This document shows, piece by piece, positions 41,171 through 53,427 of a stretch of DNA of 64,000 bases (positions within the stretch are counted from its first letter, which is position 1; every line of letters starts with the position of its first letter). Under the pieces are notes generated by a model. That model searched no databases. It worked only from the letters and a program-made list of their open reading frames with translations, and was not told the DNA's origin. The stretch lies in assembly GCF_020379485.1 (NCBI RefSeq), contig NC_063436.1, positions 24,922,423 through 24,986,422 on the forward strand, written 5' to 3'. The DNA comes from Brassica napus. Its lineage: Eukaryota > Streptophyta > Magnoliopsida > Brassicales > Brassicaceae. Both the position numbers and the translations under genes were made by a program.

Positions 41171-42583
41171 TGGAATGCGATTTTTGTTATAATGTCAAAA
41201 TATTCTGTAACAAATCGGTCTGTCATGATTCTAACAAAACAAATAATCACTAATCTACATAACATTCTAGGGTTTCACTCTGACACAGTATGATTGTTAT
41301 ATATATTTTCTTCGGAATTATGGATCTGATTTAAGAACAAATCAGAACATAGAAGAAATCTAAAGATCAAGAGATCCATCATTTTAGGATGAAAAAAAAA
41401 GGAATGAAGATTCTAATCATCACTAAACCAAGAAACTAAAAAACGTATCAAACCTCTGTATGATTGAACAAAAAAAGACCAGAAAGTTTTGTTAAATGTT
41501 TTTTTTTTTTTGAAGTTTTGTTACCTTTCAACCAAATTTGAAGATTCAATGTTTTCTGGAATACGATCGCAAATCAATCTTTTGAGTGTATTTGGAATTC
41601 TTCTTTGGCTACTTCTTCTCCTTCAAGTTTTGCTTTCTTGGAGTTTCTGTGGCCTTTGGTTTCATACCTTCACATTCCTATTTATATGCAACATATTGGG
41701 CTTTTCTTTACGTACTGAATTTTTTTGTTATATTTAACTATTCTCGAAATGAACATCTCCTTCTAATTCAATTTGGTTCCAAGTATCATAACTTTTGTTT
41801 GTGTAAAATGCCAAAACCCCATTTTGACAATTAACAGGTTGGCAAATTAATGAATTCTATAAGATAATGCCAAAGGTATAAGACATGACTAGAAATAATG
41901 ATTCAAGTAACTTTTCATAATATTACTCCCAAATAAATCTTATTATTCTTTAATTTGAAAATATCACATGCCTATCATTTATTTGAATATTTACTATAAC
42001 GTACTTAAATTAAGGTTAGTTCATTAATAAATCAATATTTTTAGTTTTTAATTCTTTTATTGTTATATGATTTTACCAAAAAATTGTATTTTCTATTTTG
42101 TGAAGATCACATGTTTATTGTTTACTCTTGAGAATTGATGACTTAGCACCATTATTTTTGTAACAGTAAAATCTAAATTTTTATTCTGGAAATGTCCATT
42201 AAGCACCATTTTTAGATATCCACTTAAATTCAGCTTGACTCATTACTTAAGCACCATTTTTAGTTTAAGCCTTACTAGCCTTAATTTATTAAAGAATAAA
42301 GGCTCTGACCTAAAATCCACAAACATATTGATTTTAAACAGCAAAATTTGTCATTTTCAAAAAGAAAATATTGTATAACGATTTGAAAGCACAGTTACGC
42401 AAAATACATTTTTTATACGGTAGTGGCTTGTATAGCTGTGAAAAAACTTCAAACAAAAGGTCGAAGACCCAAAATTAGCTTTTTGTGATATTTTATATTA
42501 TGACAAAAGAATATAACTTCCGGCGTTAAATTATTAAATTATTAAACAACTTTTTCTACAAAAGAAATTATAAAAGTAGAACT
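41168..42583. other. Upstream region of the AT-hook gene and intergenic DNA
   Basis: AT-rich sequence. A leader exon and intron for the AT-hook gene are possible up to about 41520. The short block AGCACCATTTTTAG occurs twice (42204-42217 and 42250-42263). No coding exon is supported. Confidence 0.45.
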
Positions 42584-42597
42584 ATTAAATCGGAAAC

Positions 42598-43573
42598 TGA
42601 AGTGTCTTCCAAAATTGAGACATTTTGTGTGGCAATTTCTTTCTGACACATTACCAGTTTCAAAGAATCTTACAACTCGAGGGATTGTTTGCAATACACG
42701 ATGTAATATGTGTGAGGCAGAAGAGGAATCAACTAACCATGTACTCTTCGAGTGTTCCCCAGCTTTACAAACATGGGCATTTTCTAGGATTCCTTCCTCT
42801 CCAGCGATCTTTCCATTGTTGTCTATTTTCACTAATATGGATTATCTATTTTGGAGACTACCAAAGGAGGAGGATCTAAATTATTTTCCATGGATATTGT
42901 GGTATATTTGGAAGGTTAGGAATGATAAGATTTATTCAAATAAGGATAGCAATCCACAGGAGATATTGCGGTTGGCCGAGGTGGAAAGTAAGATATGGTT
43001 GGAGGCACAATTAACCGTGAATGGTCCTAGGGAGAATTTCTATAATGGGAGTTTACAACAATCTGCGGATTTAGACCTGGAAGTTTCTAGAGTTTGTTAT
43101 ATTGACGGAACTTGGAAAGAGGAAGTCATATTTACGGGACAAGGTTGGTTTTGCAGAAAGAGTGGATCGACTGATGTCATGATGGGGGCAATGAATCTTC
43201 GTAGAAGTTTGTCACCCTTGCATGCTGAGTTTGAAGCACTATTTGGGCAATGAAATGCATGAAGACCCTCCAATTTTCTGACGTAGTGTTTGCAACGGAT
43301 TGTTCTCAGCTGGTGAAGATGGTGTCGACACCTGATCAATGGCCTGCTTTCTCTACACATATAGAAGAATTCAATCGCAGTAAAACTTTTTTCCCTCACT
43401 TCCGGATCAGACATATCCTTAGAGCACTAAATACTTTGGCGGATAAGCTTGCACGCAGTGTGAGGAGTTCTCCTTCAGCTTTGCTTTATGTCGATTCAAT
43501 CCCACCGGTTTGGCTTCCTAGACCGGTTGGAGTTTCTAGTTAGTTTTTAGTTAATGTTGTCAAAGAAAAAAAA
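42598..43573 (+). mobile_element. 5'-truncated LINE with zf-RVT and RNase H relics
   Basis: The element keeps only the 3' end of a plant non-LTR retrotransposon ORF2. An in-frame start LPKLRHFVWQ leads to a zf-RVT Cys/His module (CNMCEAEEESTNHVLFEC), then a tryptophan-rich spacer and an RNase H domain. Its catalytic residues are visible as YIDGTW, AEFEAL, ATDCSQL and NTLADKLA. The frame shifts near 43245, where one base appears lost and FEALFGQ-stop replaces the family-like FEALIWAMKCM, so it is dead. It ends in an A-rich tail and is flanked by the 14-mer ATTAAATCGGAAAC (42584-42597 and 43574-43587), a clear target duplication. It lies about 260 bp beyond the stop codon of the first MATE gene. 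Confidence 0.92.
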
Positions 43574-43849
43574 ATTAAATCGGAAACGATAATGTAACGG
43601 TTCGAACTTTTTTTGTCCAAACGGTTTGAGCTTTTACTAGTCTTTAATCAACGGTCAAAACAAATTTGTGTTCTAACATCGAACGGTCGAGATTGAAACA
43701 GAGTGAATAATAACATACATTCAGTTGTTGTTGCATGTCACACCATACATTAGTTATTCCATAATTGTGGTTAAACATACATTATTCTAGTTGAAATTAA
43801 CGAACCATATATTATTCATGATTCATGTACCTTCCAAACATTTTTCAAT

Positions 43850-46800
43850 TTAGTTTAGTAGTGGCTCCTTCTTGTCATCCCACATATCCAAACGTTTTCT
43901 CGCCTTTTTCACCTAGATCATTACATGGCAATAATAAAATCTCAACAAACCAAATCACAATTTTATAAAATATGATTTCAAATCAATATGATGTGACTTG
44001 ATATCACGTAACACGTACCTCCTTATCCCAATCTGTTCGATACGTAACGTAAAGCAAGATGAGGGTTTGCATGAGGGTACCTCCAATCATCCCGGTCCAT
44101 ATTCCCTATCACAAAAATTCACAAAAATTAATTTACTATATAGATAAAATGCATATATTATAGAGAAAATATTAAAAACGAACCTTGGCTTGTAAATTGA
44201 AAGTAAACCCGAGAACACAACCAATGGGAATACCAACAACATAGTAACAACCAACATTCACATATGCCACGAATGTCTGCCATCCACATCCCACTGCCAC
44301 TCCTACAAACACATACCAATTCAAGATTTATTTGGCTCGGTTAAGTAAATGTATAAACCGGTTTTCTCCGGATTTAGCTAAAATTGAATTGCACGTATAT
44401 ACCGGACAAGACAGGTTGGATTCCGTTGAGAAGGATGGTAACGGCTAGAAAAGGACATAGCTCAGAGACGGCCTTAGCCACCTCAGCATCCGACGTGAAA
44501 ATGTAGCCGATGTAGTCCCGCGACGCCATCAGGGCGAGCGCCTCCGCGAGGGAGATCACGAAGGAGACGAAAGTCGCCATCCATGAAGAGAACATCGCCG
44601 ATTTTGGGTTACCTGCTCCAAGCTCATTACTTGTCCTTACACTGTCACAGTTTTTAATTAATTTTTTTAATCCATTATATTTCAGTAGTGTTGGTTAAAG
44701 AAAAACGGTGATTAATGATTTGGAACTAATTAAGAAGAATTCCTAACCTTACAGCGGCATTGAAACCGACGGATACCATGAAAGATAATCCTGAAATTGA
44801 CATACTGTAACAACGATAAAATGTTGAATAAAACGGTAGAAAAACCGTGAAATATTTTTTGGAATACTTTTTGGAATACTTTTTGGGTAAAAATGTTAAA
44901 AATACATGTTAATATAATCAGAAACTTACCAAATGGAAAGAGAATCTAGGGAGAGAGCATGATCGTTGAGCAAACCAGCAAGAAGTACCAGAATCTGTGA
45001 ATACCACATTTCCAAACAGATCATAACAGCCGAACCAGCAGAGAGTTTAAAAAAGCTCCAAAGACCATGGAACGATCTCCAACTAAGACCAGTCCACGTG
45101 TGTCTGAACGTTGGACTTGTTATAATATACAAAGTTTGGGACATAACTATGAACCACCAAGAGATGGTAAGAACATAAGCAATGCCCATAAGACCTAGGT
45201 CGATTACGTAAACAGTGGTCCACGTCAGCAAAATCTGGAGGAGAAGGGCGGCGCCTGAGATGTACGCGCTGGGGGTCACCACGCTTTGGGCTTGGAGAAA
45301 CTTTTGGGCCGTGAAGTTGACGGCGAAAGCGAAAATTTGAGGGATGAGTCCGACGATGTATAGAGATGCCATGTACGAGACTGTTTTGGGCTCGCCTAGT
45401 AGGATTAGAATCGGGTACGAGAAGGTGTATAGTACTGTCATGGGCAAACCAACCAGAGCGAGGACGATCGTTGCTCGTTGGAGATAGATCCCAAGCATCT
45501 CGTATCGGTGGGCACCATATGCTTGTCCACATAGTGTCTCGACTGCACTTCCCATACCTAACTGTACAACAAACATTAAAAGCCAAAAATAACGTTTAAT
45601 TGTATGCTTATATTTTTGGTTAGGCGTCATATATCAATTTTTTTTTTAAATGGTTAAGAATCCATCTACTAATATTTCTTTGACTTCTATTTCGAAGCAT
45701 TCGAGATTTCTTACAAAAGGAATTTAAAATAAATGATTTTACAGAAAACTTTATCAAACAGATTTTAGTATACTAACCCAAATAACACTTAAAAACGTTA
45801 TAGTTTTTTTCTAATCATCTAATCATTAGAAATTCAAATCAACAAAAATAATGAAGAGAATCATTAGACATCTTAATAAGAAAATTAATAGTTCAAAAAA
45901 AAGTGAATGGTTAACTTCTTTTTTAACTCGGAAATTTGGTTACAGTATATTTCCAGGAAAACAGTTCAAAAAAAAAAAAAAGAAAGATTTCCAGCAAACA
46001 TATGTTTTTGGGAGTAGTTGCGTATGACCAGTTTCGGTCCTTGATGAAAACATATCAAAATTTATTTACATATATAAGACAAATAAATTATTTTACATTA
46101 TTGTTTAAATGATATTTTATCTAAGAAACTTGTATGAAAGATTTCTCTTTATAAAATATTATTTATTTAATTATTAATTACATAAATGCAGTACTTTCTA
46201 TAAAAAAAGAAAGAAAATTTGTTTTTTATTAAAAGCTCACAAAAATTGGTTTTTGGTTTGGTTAAAATTTTAAAAAACTAGTTTTCCTAAAATTTAGAAA
46301 ATCCATTTGTCAAAAATTTTGATTGGCAAATCAAATGGTTTTTACAAAAAAATAAAACTAAAAGTTAAAACTTGATCGGATGAAAAATGGTTTCTACAAA
46401 AACAAAAACAAAAACAAAAAACTAAAGCAAAAACCACAAACAATCAACCTTTTAGTTGGTTTGTGCCATAAACTCAATACACATAACACATGTGGAAGGT
46501 TTGAACTTTTATAATAAAAAGTTTTTTTTTGGTAATCATGTCAAATTAATAATAAAAAGTTTGAACTTTATCTTTGCTGCTTCTAGTTTACAAAAAAAAT
46601 CAAGGAAAATATGTATCAGAATTTTAGAGTAATCAGCGGTGATAACTTGAATAGTTATTATAGTGTAAATTTGTCTCTATACTGTAATCAGAGAACACTT
46701 TTCCTCTCAATGTATGTCTTTAAAAAATATTCATTTAATTCTTCTTTTAAATATAAAAATGTTATTTTTAACTCTAAGAAAAATAACATTCTATTAAGAA

Positions 46801-46861
46801 TAAGAAATAGAAATCCAATTGAATATTTAACGCCTCTATAAATAATTATTCTTATAATATG

Positions 46862-46908
<47 letters not shown>

Positions 46909-47334
46909 AATTGGAGAAGAAGAAAAAAATATAATATAACTAATATCAACGTGCCTCCAAATATATGTGCTTGTGCTAGCTGGTGTGCACGATGACGTAA
47001 AACTTACCATGAGGCCATAGACAAGATTAAAGCAGCTGTTGCCGATGGACACGGCTGCGAGTTCTTGACTGCCGATATGTCCGGCAAAGATACGGGTCGA
47101 GATACTCATTCCGCTGTTGAGCAAATAGACCAATATCGCCGGAAGTGCCAATCGAAAGAGAAGTTTCATTTCTATACGCGCCCCTAAGTACAAGCGCCTC
47201 CGTGACGGAAGGCTGCTCTCCGTCAAGATGCTCTCGAGTGATTTGACGTCCCTCAGTGGTTTTGGCTCAGAGTCCGTCGGATCCACCAAAGGTTGCCGGA
47301 GAGTTCTCTCCGCCGTCTCTATTGACCTATCCAT
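43850..47334 (-). CDS. MATE (DTX) efflux transporter, copy 1
   Basis: Seven exons on the minus strand: 47008-47334, 44930-45561, 44748-44804, 44403-44641, 44184-44302, 44029-44105 region ending at 44019 (44019-44105), and 43850-43912, in frame, 507 residues. Twelve hydrophobic segments are expected. MATE signatures are [44 protein letters not shown] followed by [14 protein letters not shown], and the C-terminal [17 protein letters not shown]. The family exchanges H+ or Na+ for organic cations and secondary metabolites at the plasma or vacuolar membrane; the substrate is unknown. In Arabidopsis tandem MATE genes (At4g21903/At4g21910) lie here. Intron 1 is 1,446 bp and has an AT microsatellite. 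All borders are GT-AG. No defect seen. Confidence 0.94.
46867..46907. repeat. (AT)n microsatellite in MATE copy 1 intron 1
   Basis: About 20 AT units within the first intron; it creates an artificial Ile-Tyr open frame. Confidence 0.95.
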
Positions 47335-49380
47335 AGGTTATTATTTACGTTTTTGTTTTTTATTGTATGTTTTAGTGTCTTTCTTATTTAGGTGATTGAT
47401 TAGGTTATAAGCACATTTGGGTCTTAAATAGGGACGCTTGTACATAATGGCGACACTAAAGTTTGTTGGAGTCAAAATGAATTATACTAGTATATACTCT
47501 TTATGTTTCATATTAAGTATCGTTTAAAGTTTTTGCACACAAATTAAGAAAATTTAACAATTTTCTGTTTTACCCTTATTTAGTGTAATTTTTTTTTGGT
47601 TTTATTAATTAACAAATTAAAAATAACAGTAAAAATTAAAATATTTGTTTAAAATATGCATTAGAAATGTGAAACGACACTAATAATCAAATAAAATTGA
47701 AAATCTAAAACAACACTTAATAGGGAAGAATATTAAGTTTCGTCCGGTTGGTAGTCGAAAATATGATTGGTTCAGATTTTTTAGATATTTTTTTTTTAAA
47801 AATAATTATATTTAAATGAACAAATAAAATAAATTTAAGAGAACATATAAAATTATAGAACTCAATATTTTTTTAAAAGAACATATGAAAACTTAAATGT
47901 AAGAGAACACAAACCCACATTTTTAGAAAATGACAAGGTATTTTATCACCTAAAATTTGGAATAACATTTTAATTGGACAAAATTTATTTTGATTGAGAG
48001 CTCAAATGATTGATACATATATTATAGATAAAGTGGAGACTAAATGTTTTTATTTTTTAATAATAAAAAGAAGAATACATAAAATTTATTTTATATGTTT
48101 TTTTGTTGGAAAAAGAAAGAGTGCGAAATTAATGAGAGTCAAACACATAAAATTAATACTGGCTATATTCCTAAATCTGTACAAAAACTATGAAGATTTT
48201 ATATTTTAACTGGACAATAGACCCATAATTTTGTAAGTGGGGTCCGCCTTTCCAACAACAGGTAATAAGGTATTGTTAACCATACCAGTTGCAGTTGAAA
48301 AAAAAAACATACCAGTTGCAATATAAACTATTTGGGTGATACAAAATGTTTTTAGTCAAGTGGTTAAATGTCAGCATGCTTTTAGTCGATCGGTTAAGTA
48401 TCTACCTTTACGATATGTTCTATCAAAGTTCAATTTCAATAAATTATGTTTTCTGTATTGTAAAGCTGGCTTGTCGATCTAATTAATGACAAAAAGTTAT
48501 TTGTGCTAAACAAAATGAATAAATATACCTAAAACATACCAATGATTAAGATAAATTCAGGCGGTTCTAAACCACATGAATGCTTTAATTTTGGCGAAAT
48601 TCAGTTGACATCATCAAAACCAGCCAATATATATATATATATATAAATATTAAAATGCCAAAATGGAAAATATTAATATATTTGTGATCTTAGTCTAGTG
48701 GTTCATTGAGTAGTATATTTGTCATCTTAGTCTAGTGGTTCGTTGACCTGGTGGTGATGGCTTTTTGAGGATTTACCACCAAGGAAAATTGAATATAGTC
48801 ACTTAAAGTATAATAAAAAAAAGGGTAAATTTGATGAATATTTATATTAGACCCTAATATTAAGTTTATAGCTATTTTACAGTGGAAAGTTTCTGATGGA
48901 ACTAGTTACACCCAATAATGTCAGGAATAACCTTGCAAGCGCGTGTGCGTGGAGAGAGGAGTGAAGTTAAAAACACATGTGCTTAATGTGTGCCCACATG
49001 TTGGGTTATAAAAAAACGAAAAGGCAATACTATATTATAGTCTATGTAGTCTAGTTAAGTTCTGCCACACACAAAGTCACAACAATTGGTAAATATGTAT
49101 TCATAAGGGGTTCGAAAGTCCGAAAATATACAATATACCCATGCACGGGAACGAGACTACCCTATATTCAATATACTATGCCCACATTTTGGTAATGTTC
49201 CAATACATGTGTAGAAAGTGACCCAAACAAATCTATACTATACGATATATGGTATAGTTTAGACAAAGAAGCCAGATCCTCAATACATGCGTTCAGACAA
49301 GTTGCAGTAGCCTAATGTTATGACTTGGATTGAGGCGATATAAACACACAGAAGAGAAGGCAAACACACGAATAATTGCC
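47335..49380. other. MATE copy 1 promoter and AT-rich intergenic DNA
   Basis: A TATTTAAG box (about 47423-47430, minus) may serve MATE copy 1. At about 47487-47740 a degenerate MITE has ends like the CTCCCTCCGTTTC type: left ACTCTTTATGTTTCATATTA, and right on the minus strand TCTTCCCTATTAAGTGT. At 48669-48746 a 40-bp unit with ATCTTAGTCTAGTGGTTC occurs twice. No gene is supported. Confidence 0.5.
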
Positions 49381-49880
49381 TCTAAACTCTAAACCGAAAC
49401 GGTAGACCATTAAACCCTAAACCCAAACCGTTTACCCTAAACCTAAATTCTTAACCCAAACCGTAAACCATAACGGAGCTACCTAAACCCTAAACCAAAA
49501 CTCTAAACCATAAACCCAAACCCTAAACACAAATTCTTAACCCAAACCATATACCCAAACGGAGCTACCTAAACCCTAAACCCCCTAAACCCAAATTCTA
49601 AACCCTAAACCCAAACCGTAAACCCTTAACCCAAACCCTAAGCCCAAATTGTAAAACCAAACCATCGTCCATAACAGAGCTATCTAAACCCTAAGTTTGA
49701 AGGTCTAAACCATAAACCCAAACCGTAGACCATAAACCCAAACCCTAACCCAAAACCCTCTTAAACCCAAACTCTAAGCCCTAAGCCCAAACTGTAAACC
49801 CTTAACCCAAACCCTAAATCCAAATTGTAAAACCAAACCATCGCCCATAACGGAACTACCTAACCCTAACTTTGAAGGTC
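49381..49880. repeat. Degenerate telomere-like (CCCTAAA) repeat array
   Basis: About 500 bp of imperfect CTAAACC, CCCAAAC and CCGTAAAC units on the plus strand, all in one orientation. Longer periods are visible because segments such as ACGGAGCTACCTAAACCCTA and TTTGAAGGTCTAAA recur. There is no reversed arm, unlike the foldback at 13077-13900, and no perfect telomere tract. Confidence 0.9.
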
Positions 49881-49940
49881 TAAAATATACTATATTTCAT
49901 TTAGAATAGTATGGGAATTGATGATAGTTATTATATTGAT

Positions 49941-50105
49941 GAATGGGAAAGGAGGAAGATGGAGAGGGTGAGGAGCAGGAGGGGAGGAGGAGGAAGGAGG
50001 AAAGATAGAAGTATGTAGGAAAGGAAGGAGGAATGGAGAGAGAGACAGAGAGAGACCGGGGAAGGGAGGGGAGGAGAGAAAGAGTAGGAGGGAGTGTAAG
50101 AGTGA
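49941..50105. repeat. Polypurine (GA-rich) tract
   Basis: About 160 bp almost free of pyrimidines on the plus strand (GGAGGAAGATGGAGAGGG-type). It directly follows the telomere-like array. The minus-strand open frame rich in Ser/Pro/Leu is a product of this composition and is not called as a gene. Confidence 0.9.
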
Positions 50106-51296
50106 AAGCGATATAGGAGGAAACTATACTATTTTGATGAATAGATTTGTATACTATAATGTAATGTTTATTTAAATATTGTATGAAAGCTATATAAACT
50201 GTGAATACAAACATGTATGTGAATCTCCATTAACTTAGAGCATTCATTCAACACAATAGCAAAATAAAACATATTAACAAAGAGCATTGTTTTTCTTCTC
50301 CAATGCTACCCACCATCTAATTCTGAGATGGTTATTAGTGGCTGTGGTGCTGAAAAATAGGACAATGAAGCTGATGGAGAAGTGAAAGAGAAGAATTAGA
50401 AAGCGAAGGAAATACACTTTGCCGAAGAGAAAGAGAAGAATTAGCATACTATACTGTAATTATAAAATAGAATAGAATATGTTGCACAACATTACTGTTC
50501 ATCTTCCCCAATTCAATTTATCCTCTGCTTCTTTATCACTATCTCCAATCCAACGAACCAAACATCTTGCATATATAATCACCCACAATACAACCGCCAC
50601 AACCAATCACCACAAGAACCCTAAATAGCTTCTCGAACACCCTCACTCTCGCAAAGTAAAACCGTAGAAACTAGTGGGCCCACCCCTATCTTACGCGCAG
50701 CTTCTGGTTTTTTGGTCATTATACATAAATATGAGTTCTACATTGTAGCTTAACTTCCCCTGTGATTAGAATTTTAGTTTCTATTTTCCCTATAGTTATG
50801 CACTCTAATTCCCCATAAAAAACATAGGAGCAATTGAATCGGTATATTAAAAAGGATACAGAAAACAAAAAAGTTTAAGATTGATATGCTAATTCATCAA
50901 AAGGTTTGCCAAAAAAGTATTTCAACTAATAAGTTAATAGTCATAACAGATTTAGAGAAATTTTGTTTAATTTCACGTTTGGTGGATCAATTTTCAAAAA
51001 GAAATCACCAACATAAATACCTTTTCAGAACAACCAGTTTCGGTATATCATTTGATTATTGATTAAATTTAAGATTATAACTTCTTGAACATTACGGGAC
51101 ATTGGTAAACTGGTGGTATATGAAACAATATTATTTTGGAATTTTTACAAGATAAGTCTTGTTTTTGCAATGCTCCTATATGTGATATATTTTACTATTT
51201 CCAGTGTGAATTGCAAATAGTATTTTCTACGTGTGATATCGTATATAATACGTTTATATGATAAATAATTTTTATTACTTCCTAAAATGTAACTTA
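50106..51296. other. AT-rich intergenic DNA, no gene seen
   Basis: Includes AGAAGAGAAAGAGAAGAATTAG-like purine-rich remnants (about 50380-50440). No supported coding or RNA gene. Confidence 0.5.
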
Positions 51297-52437
51297 GTAT
51301 TCTCTCTATTTCTTAAAAAGTGTTACTAGATCTTGACCCGCGCTTCCAAAGCGCGAGTTTTCTTACAATAAAAAGTTTAATAATGTTAATGATTTTTGTA
51401 TGTTATTATGTTACAATATTGGATTATATCAAAACATAGAATTTTATAAAATTATATGATTTATGAATTAACTTATTTAAAATTTTGTATGTATATTGTT
51501 ATGTAACTCTTTCTTAGGTCCAAACATTTTGTTTGGTTCGAACAAAAACCGATCCGAATCGGTTCATATCCAAGTCTACGGTAAAGTATCTATTGGATAT
51601 ATTTCAGACCCGCAATGTCGGTTTAGGTTTGGATTACAGAGATCTGAACCGGTATCCTGAGTATCTAAAATGTATTGTGTATATTAAATATATTTTTCTG
51701 TTTCAAATATGTCTTCGGTATCACGATTATTGTTTTGTGTTTCAGATTCGGTTTTCGGTTAATGTTTCAGATTTCAAATAAAATATTAGATTTTTAGAAA
51801 CATATTTCGTGTATACGCATAAAATTTTGAATATAATTAAAAAACTTTAAAGTATTGTCATGTTTCTATACATTATGTTTTATATAAAAGTTTTACATTC
51901 TGGATAAAAAAAATTTGGTTCATATAATATGTTAATAAATGTTGTAAATCAGCCTTTATGTTTAGCGGATAAATGATCATCATAGCTGACAATATAAACT
52001 ATATCTAAACATTATCTTTCTGGTATTTGAAAATAAATGTTATTGTAATTATTTTCTGTTAATAAGCATAAAATCTGATGGCAGAATCTTTTAGTTTGGC
52101 ACAAATATTAAACATATTTTGTGGAGTTGATTAATTAAGGTGATATAAAATATAACATTCTAATGAAAGGGTCCAACAACCTTTTTATAAATATATTTTT
52201 AAAGACTGCTTCCCTTTTAATAGTATAGATTATAGCATTTTTTTTTCTTGTTTCAAAAAGTGTTTTAAATGTCCCATGCAATTTTTTATACATAATCTAT
52301 TTCTTACCATTTTCGCTAATAAATAGAAGTTTATTTAAATTTTTTATTTAAATAAAGATATACTAATATATTTTATTATTTTTTAATCTACGTGAAATAT
52401 GTAAAAACAAAATTATTTACGAAACAGAGGAAATACT
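51297..52437. mobile_element. Degenerate Stowaway-like MITE split by a Helitron
   Basis: The left part TATTCTCTCTATTTCTTAAA (51297 onward) and the right end, on the minus strand TATTTCCTCTGTTTCGTAAA (from 52437), resemble the CTCCCTCYGTTTC ends of a common crucifer MITE. Between GTGTTA and TTATAGCATTT sits the Helitron at 51326-52229. The boundaries are approximate. Confidence 0.55.
51326..52229 (-). mobile_element. Non-autonomous Helitron (904 bp)
   Basis: On the minus strand it begins TCTATACTATTAAAAGGGAA at 52229 after host A, has the GGTTGTTGGACC block, and ends with a hairpin CGCGCTTTGGAAGCGCG followed by CTAG (51329-51326) and host T. This is the same family as the element at 11504-12112. 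It has no Rep/helicase frame. The interior includes CCGATCCGAATCGGTTC-type sequence (about 51550). Confidence 0.88.
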
Positions 52438-53427
52438 AGTTACTAAAAATAATATTATTATTAGATTATAGCATCTCAATGCTGGGTATAATAATTGATA
52501 TAAGGAAAGAGTTTTTTCTAATATTATAGATATTTGAGAGCAAGTGGCTTTGGAGAATTTTTAAAACTCTTAAGTAAATTATATTAAAAATATTAATAGT
52601 TTTGGTTTGAGAAACTTTCCATTAGTTTCTCGGTTATGTAATAGCTATAGAGAAAACATAAAATATAAAATGTGTTTGTATGTCAATTTCAGCAATGTTT
52701 TAAGAAAGTGAACACAAACAAAAATATCAAATTATAAAGAAAGACTACGGTTTGACAAAAAAAAAAAAGAAGACTACGTGGTTGATGTCTTTTCCATGAC
52801 ATTTGACAATGCAATAAAGTGAACACTGCCGACAAAAATCAAGTGAACAATGAGGACAGATAAAATTATAAAGAAAGACTATATATGTGAATGGTTTGTT
52901 TATAAAGGTATCAGATGCTTAGATGCGTTCAAAAGACAAACAGAAACACCAAATTGATAACGAGTACAGAGAGCGCAGCACTCTCATTCGTTCAGCTTTT
53001 AACAACAAGTAACCAATCGTAAATCCGACAAGTAATCTCTGAACCAAGCTAGATAGTCTGATATCATCAGATTCACCAACCAAAATGGACTGTATAAATA
53101 TCCCCTTTCTCGCAGCTAGTGTTCGAATCCAAGATCTGACATGACCCCACTATATATAGCCTGTCACTGATTACTGATGATTTAACCGGTTAAGGTACCG
53201 TCTATGAATAACTTTAACAATTTCATGTGTCAACAGTCTACTATGATATATCTTGCAAAGTGTGGTTATGCGAGTGATGTTTTGCAAAGTGTGGTTAATA
53301 ATCAGAGAATATGTTGCAAAAGGTGGCTAAAATGAAAAGCGCATTTTGAATCAGAACTTTTTTTTTCTGTTAAGAAGACAAAGTTGTGCTAATAACTAAT
53401 GGCATGATGATCTCTTTACGTTATATT
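52438..53427. other. Intergenic, unassigned
   Basis: The segment at about 52960-53170 is less AT-rich and contains TGTTCGAATCC (about 53122-53132), close to a tRNA B box, but no A box or tRNA fold was found. No gene is supported. Confidence 0.45.

Noticed and set aside
45083..45599. Alternative-frame open readings over MATE exon 2
   Set aside because: Shadows of the real exon, whose frame carries all MATE signatures and closes across splice sites.
49897..50214. Minus-strand 105-codon open frame rich in Ser, Pro and Leu
   Set aside because: It is the complement of a polypurine tract; stop-free by composition, without introns, domains or conserved motifs.
52960..53170. Possible tRNA gene or SINE around TGTTCGAATCC
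   Set aside because: Only a B-box-like string is present; no A box at the right distance, no cloverleaf, no A-tail or target duplication seen.
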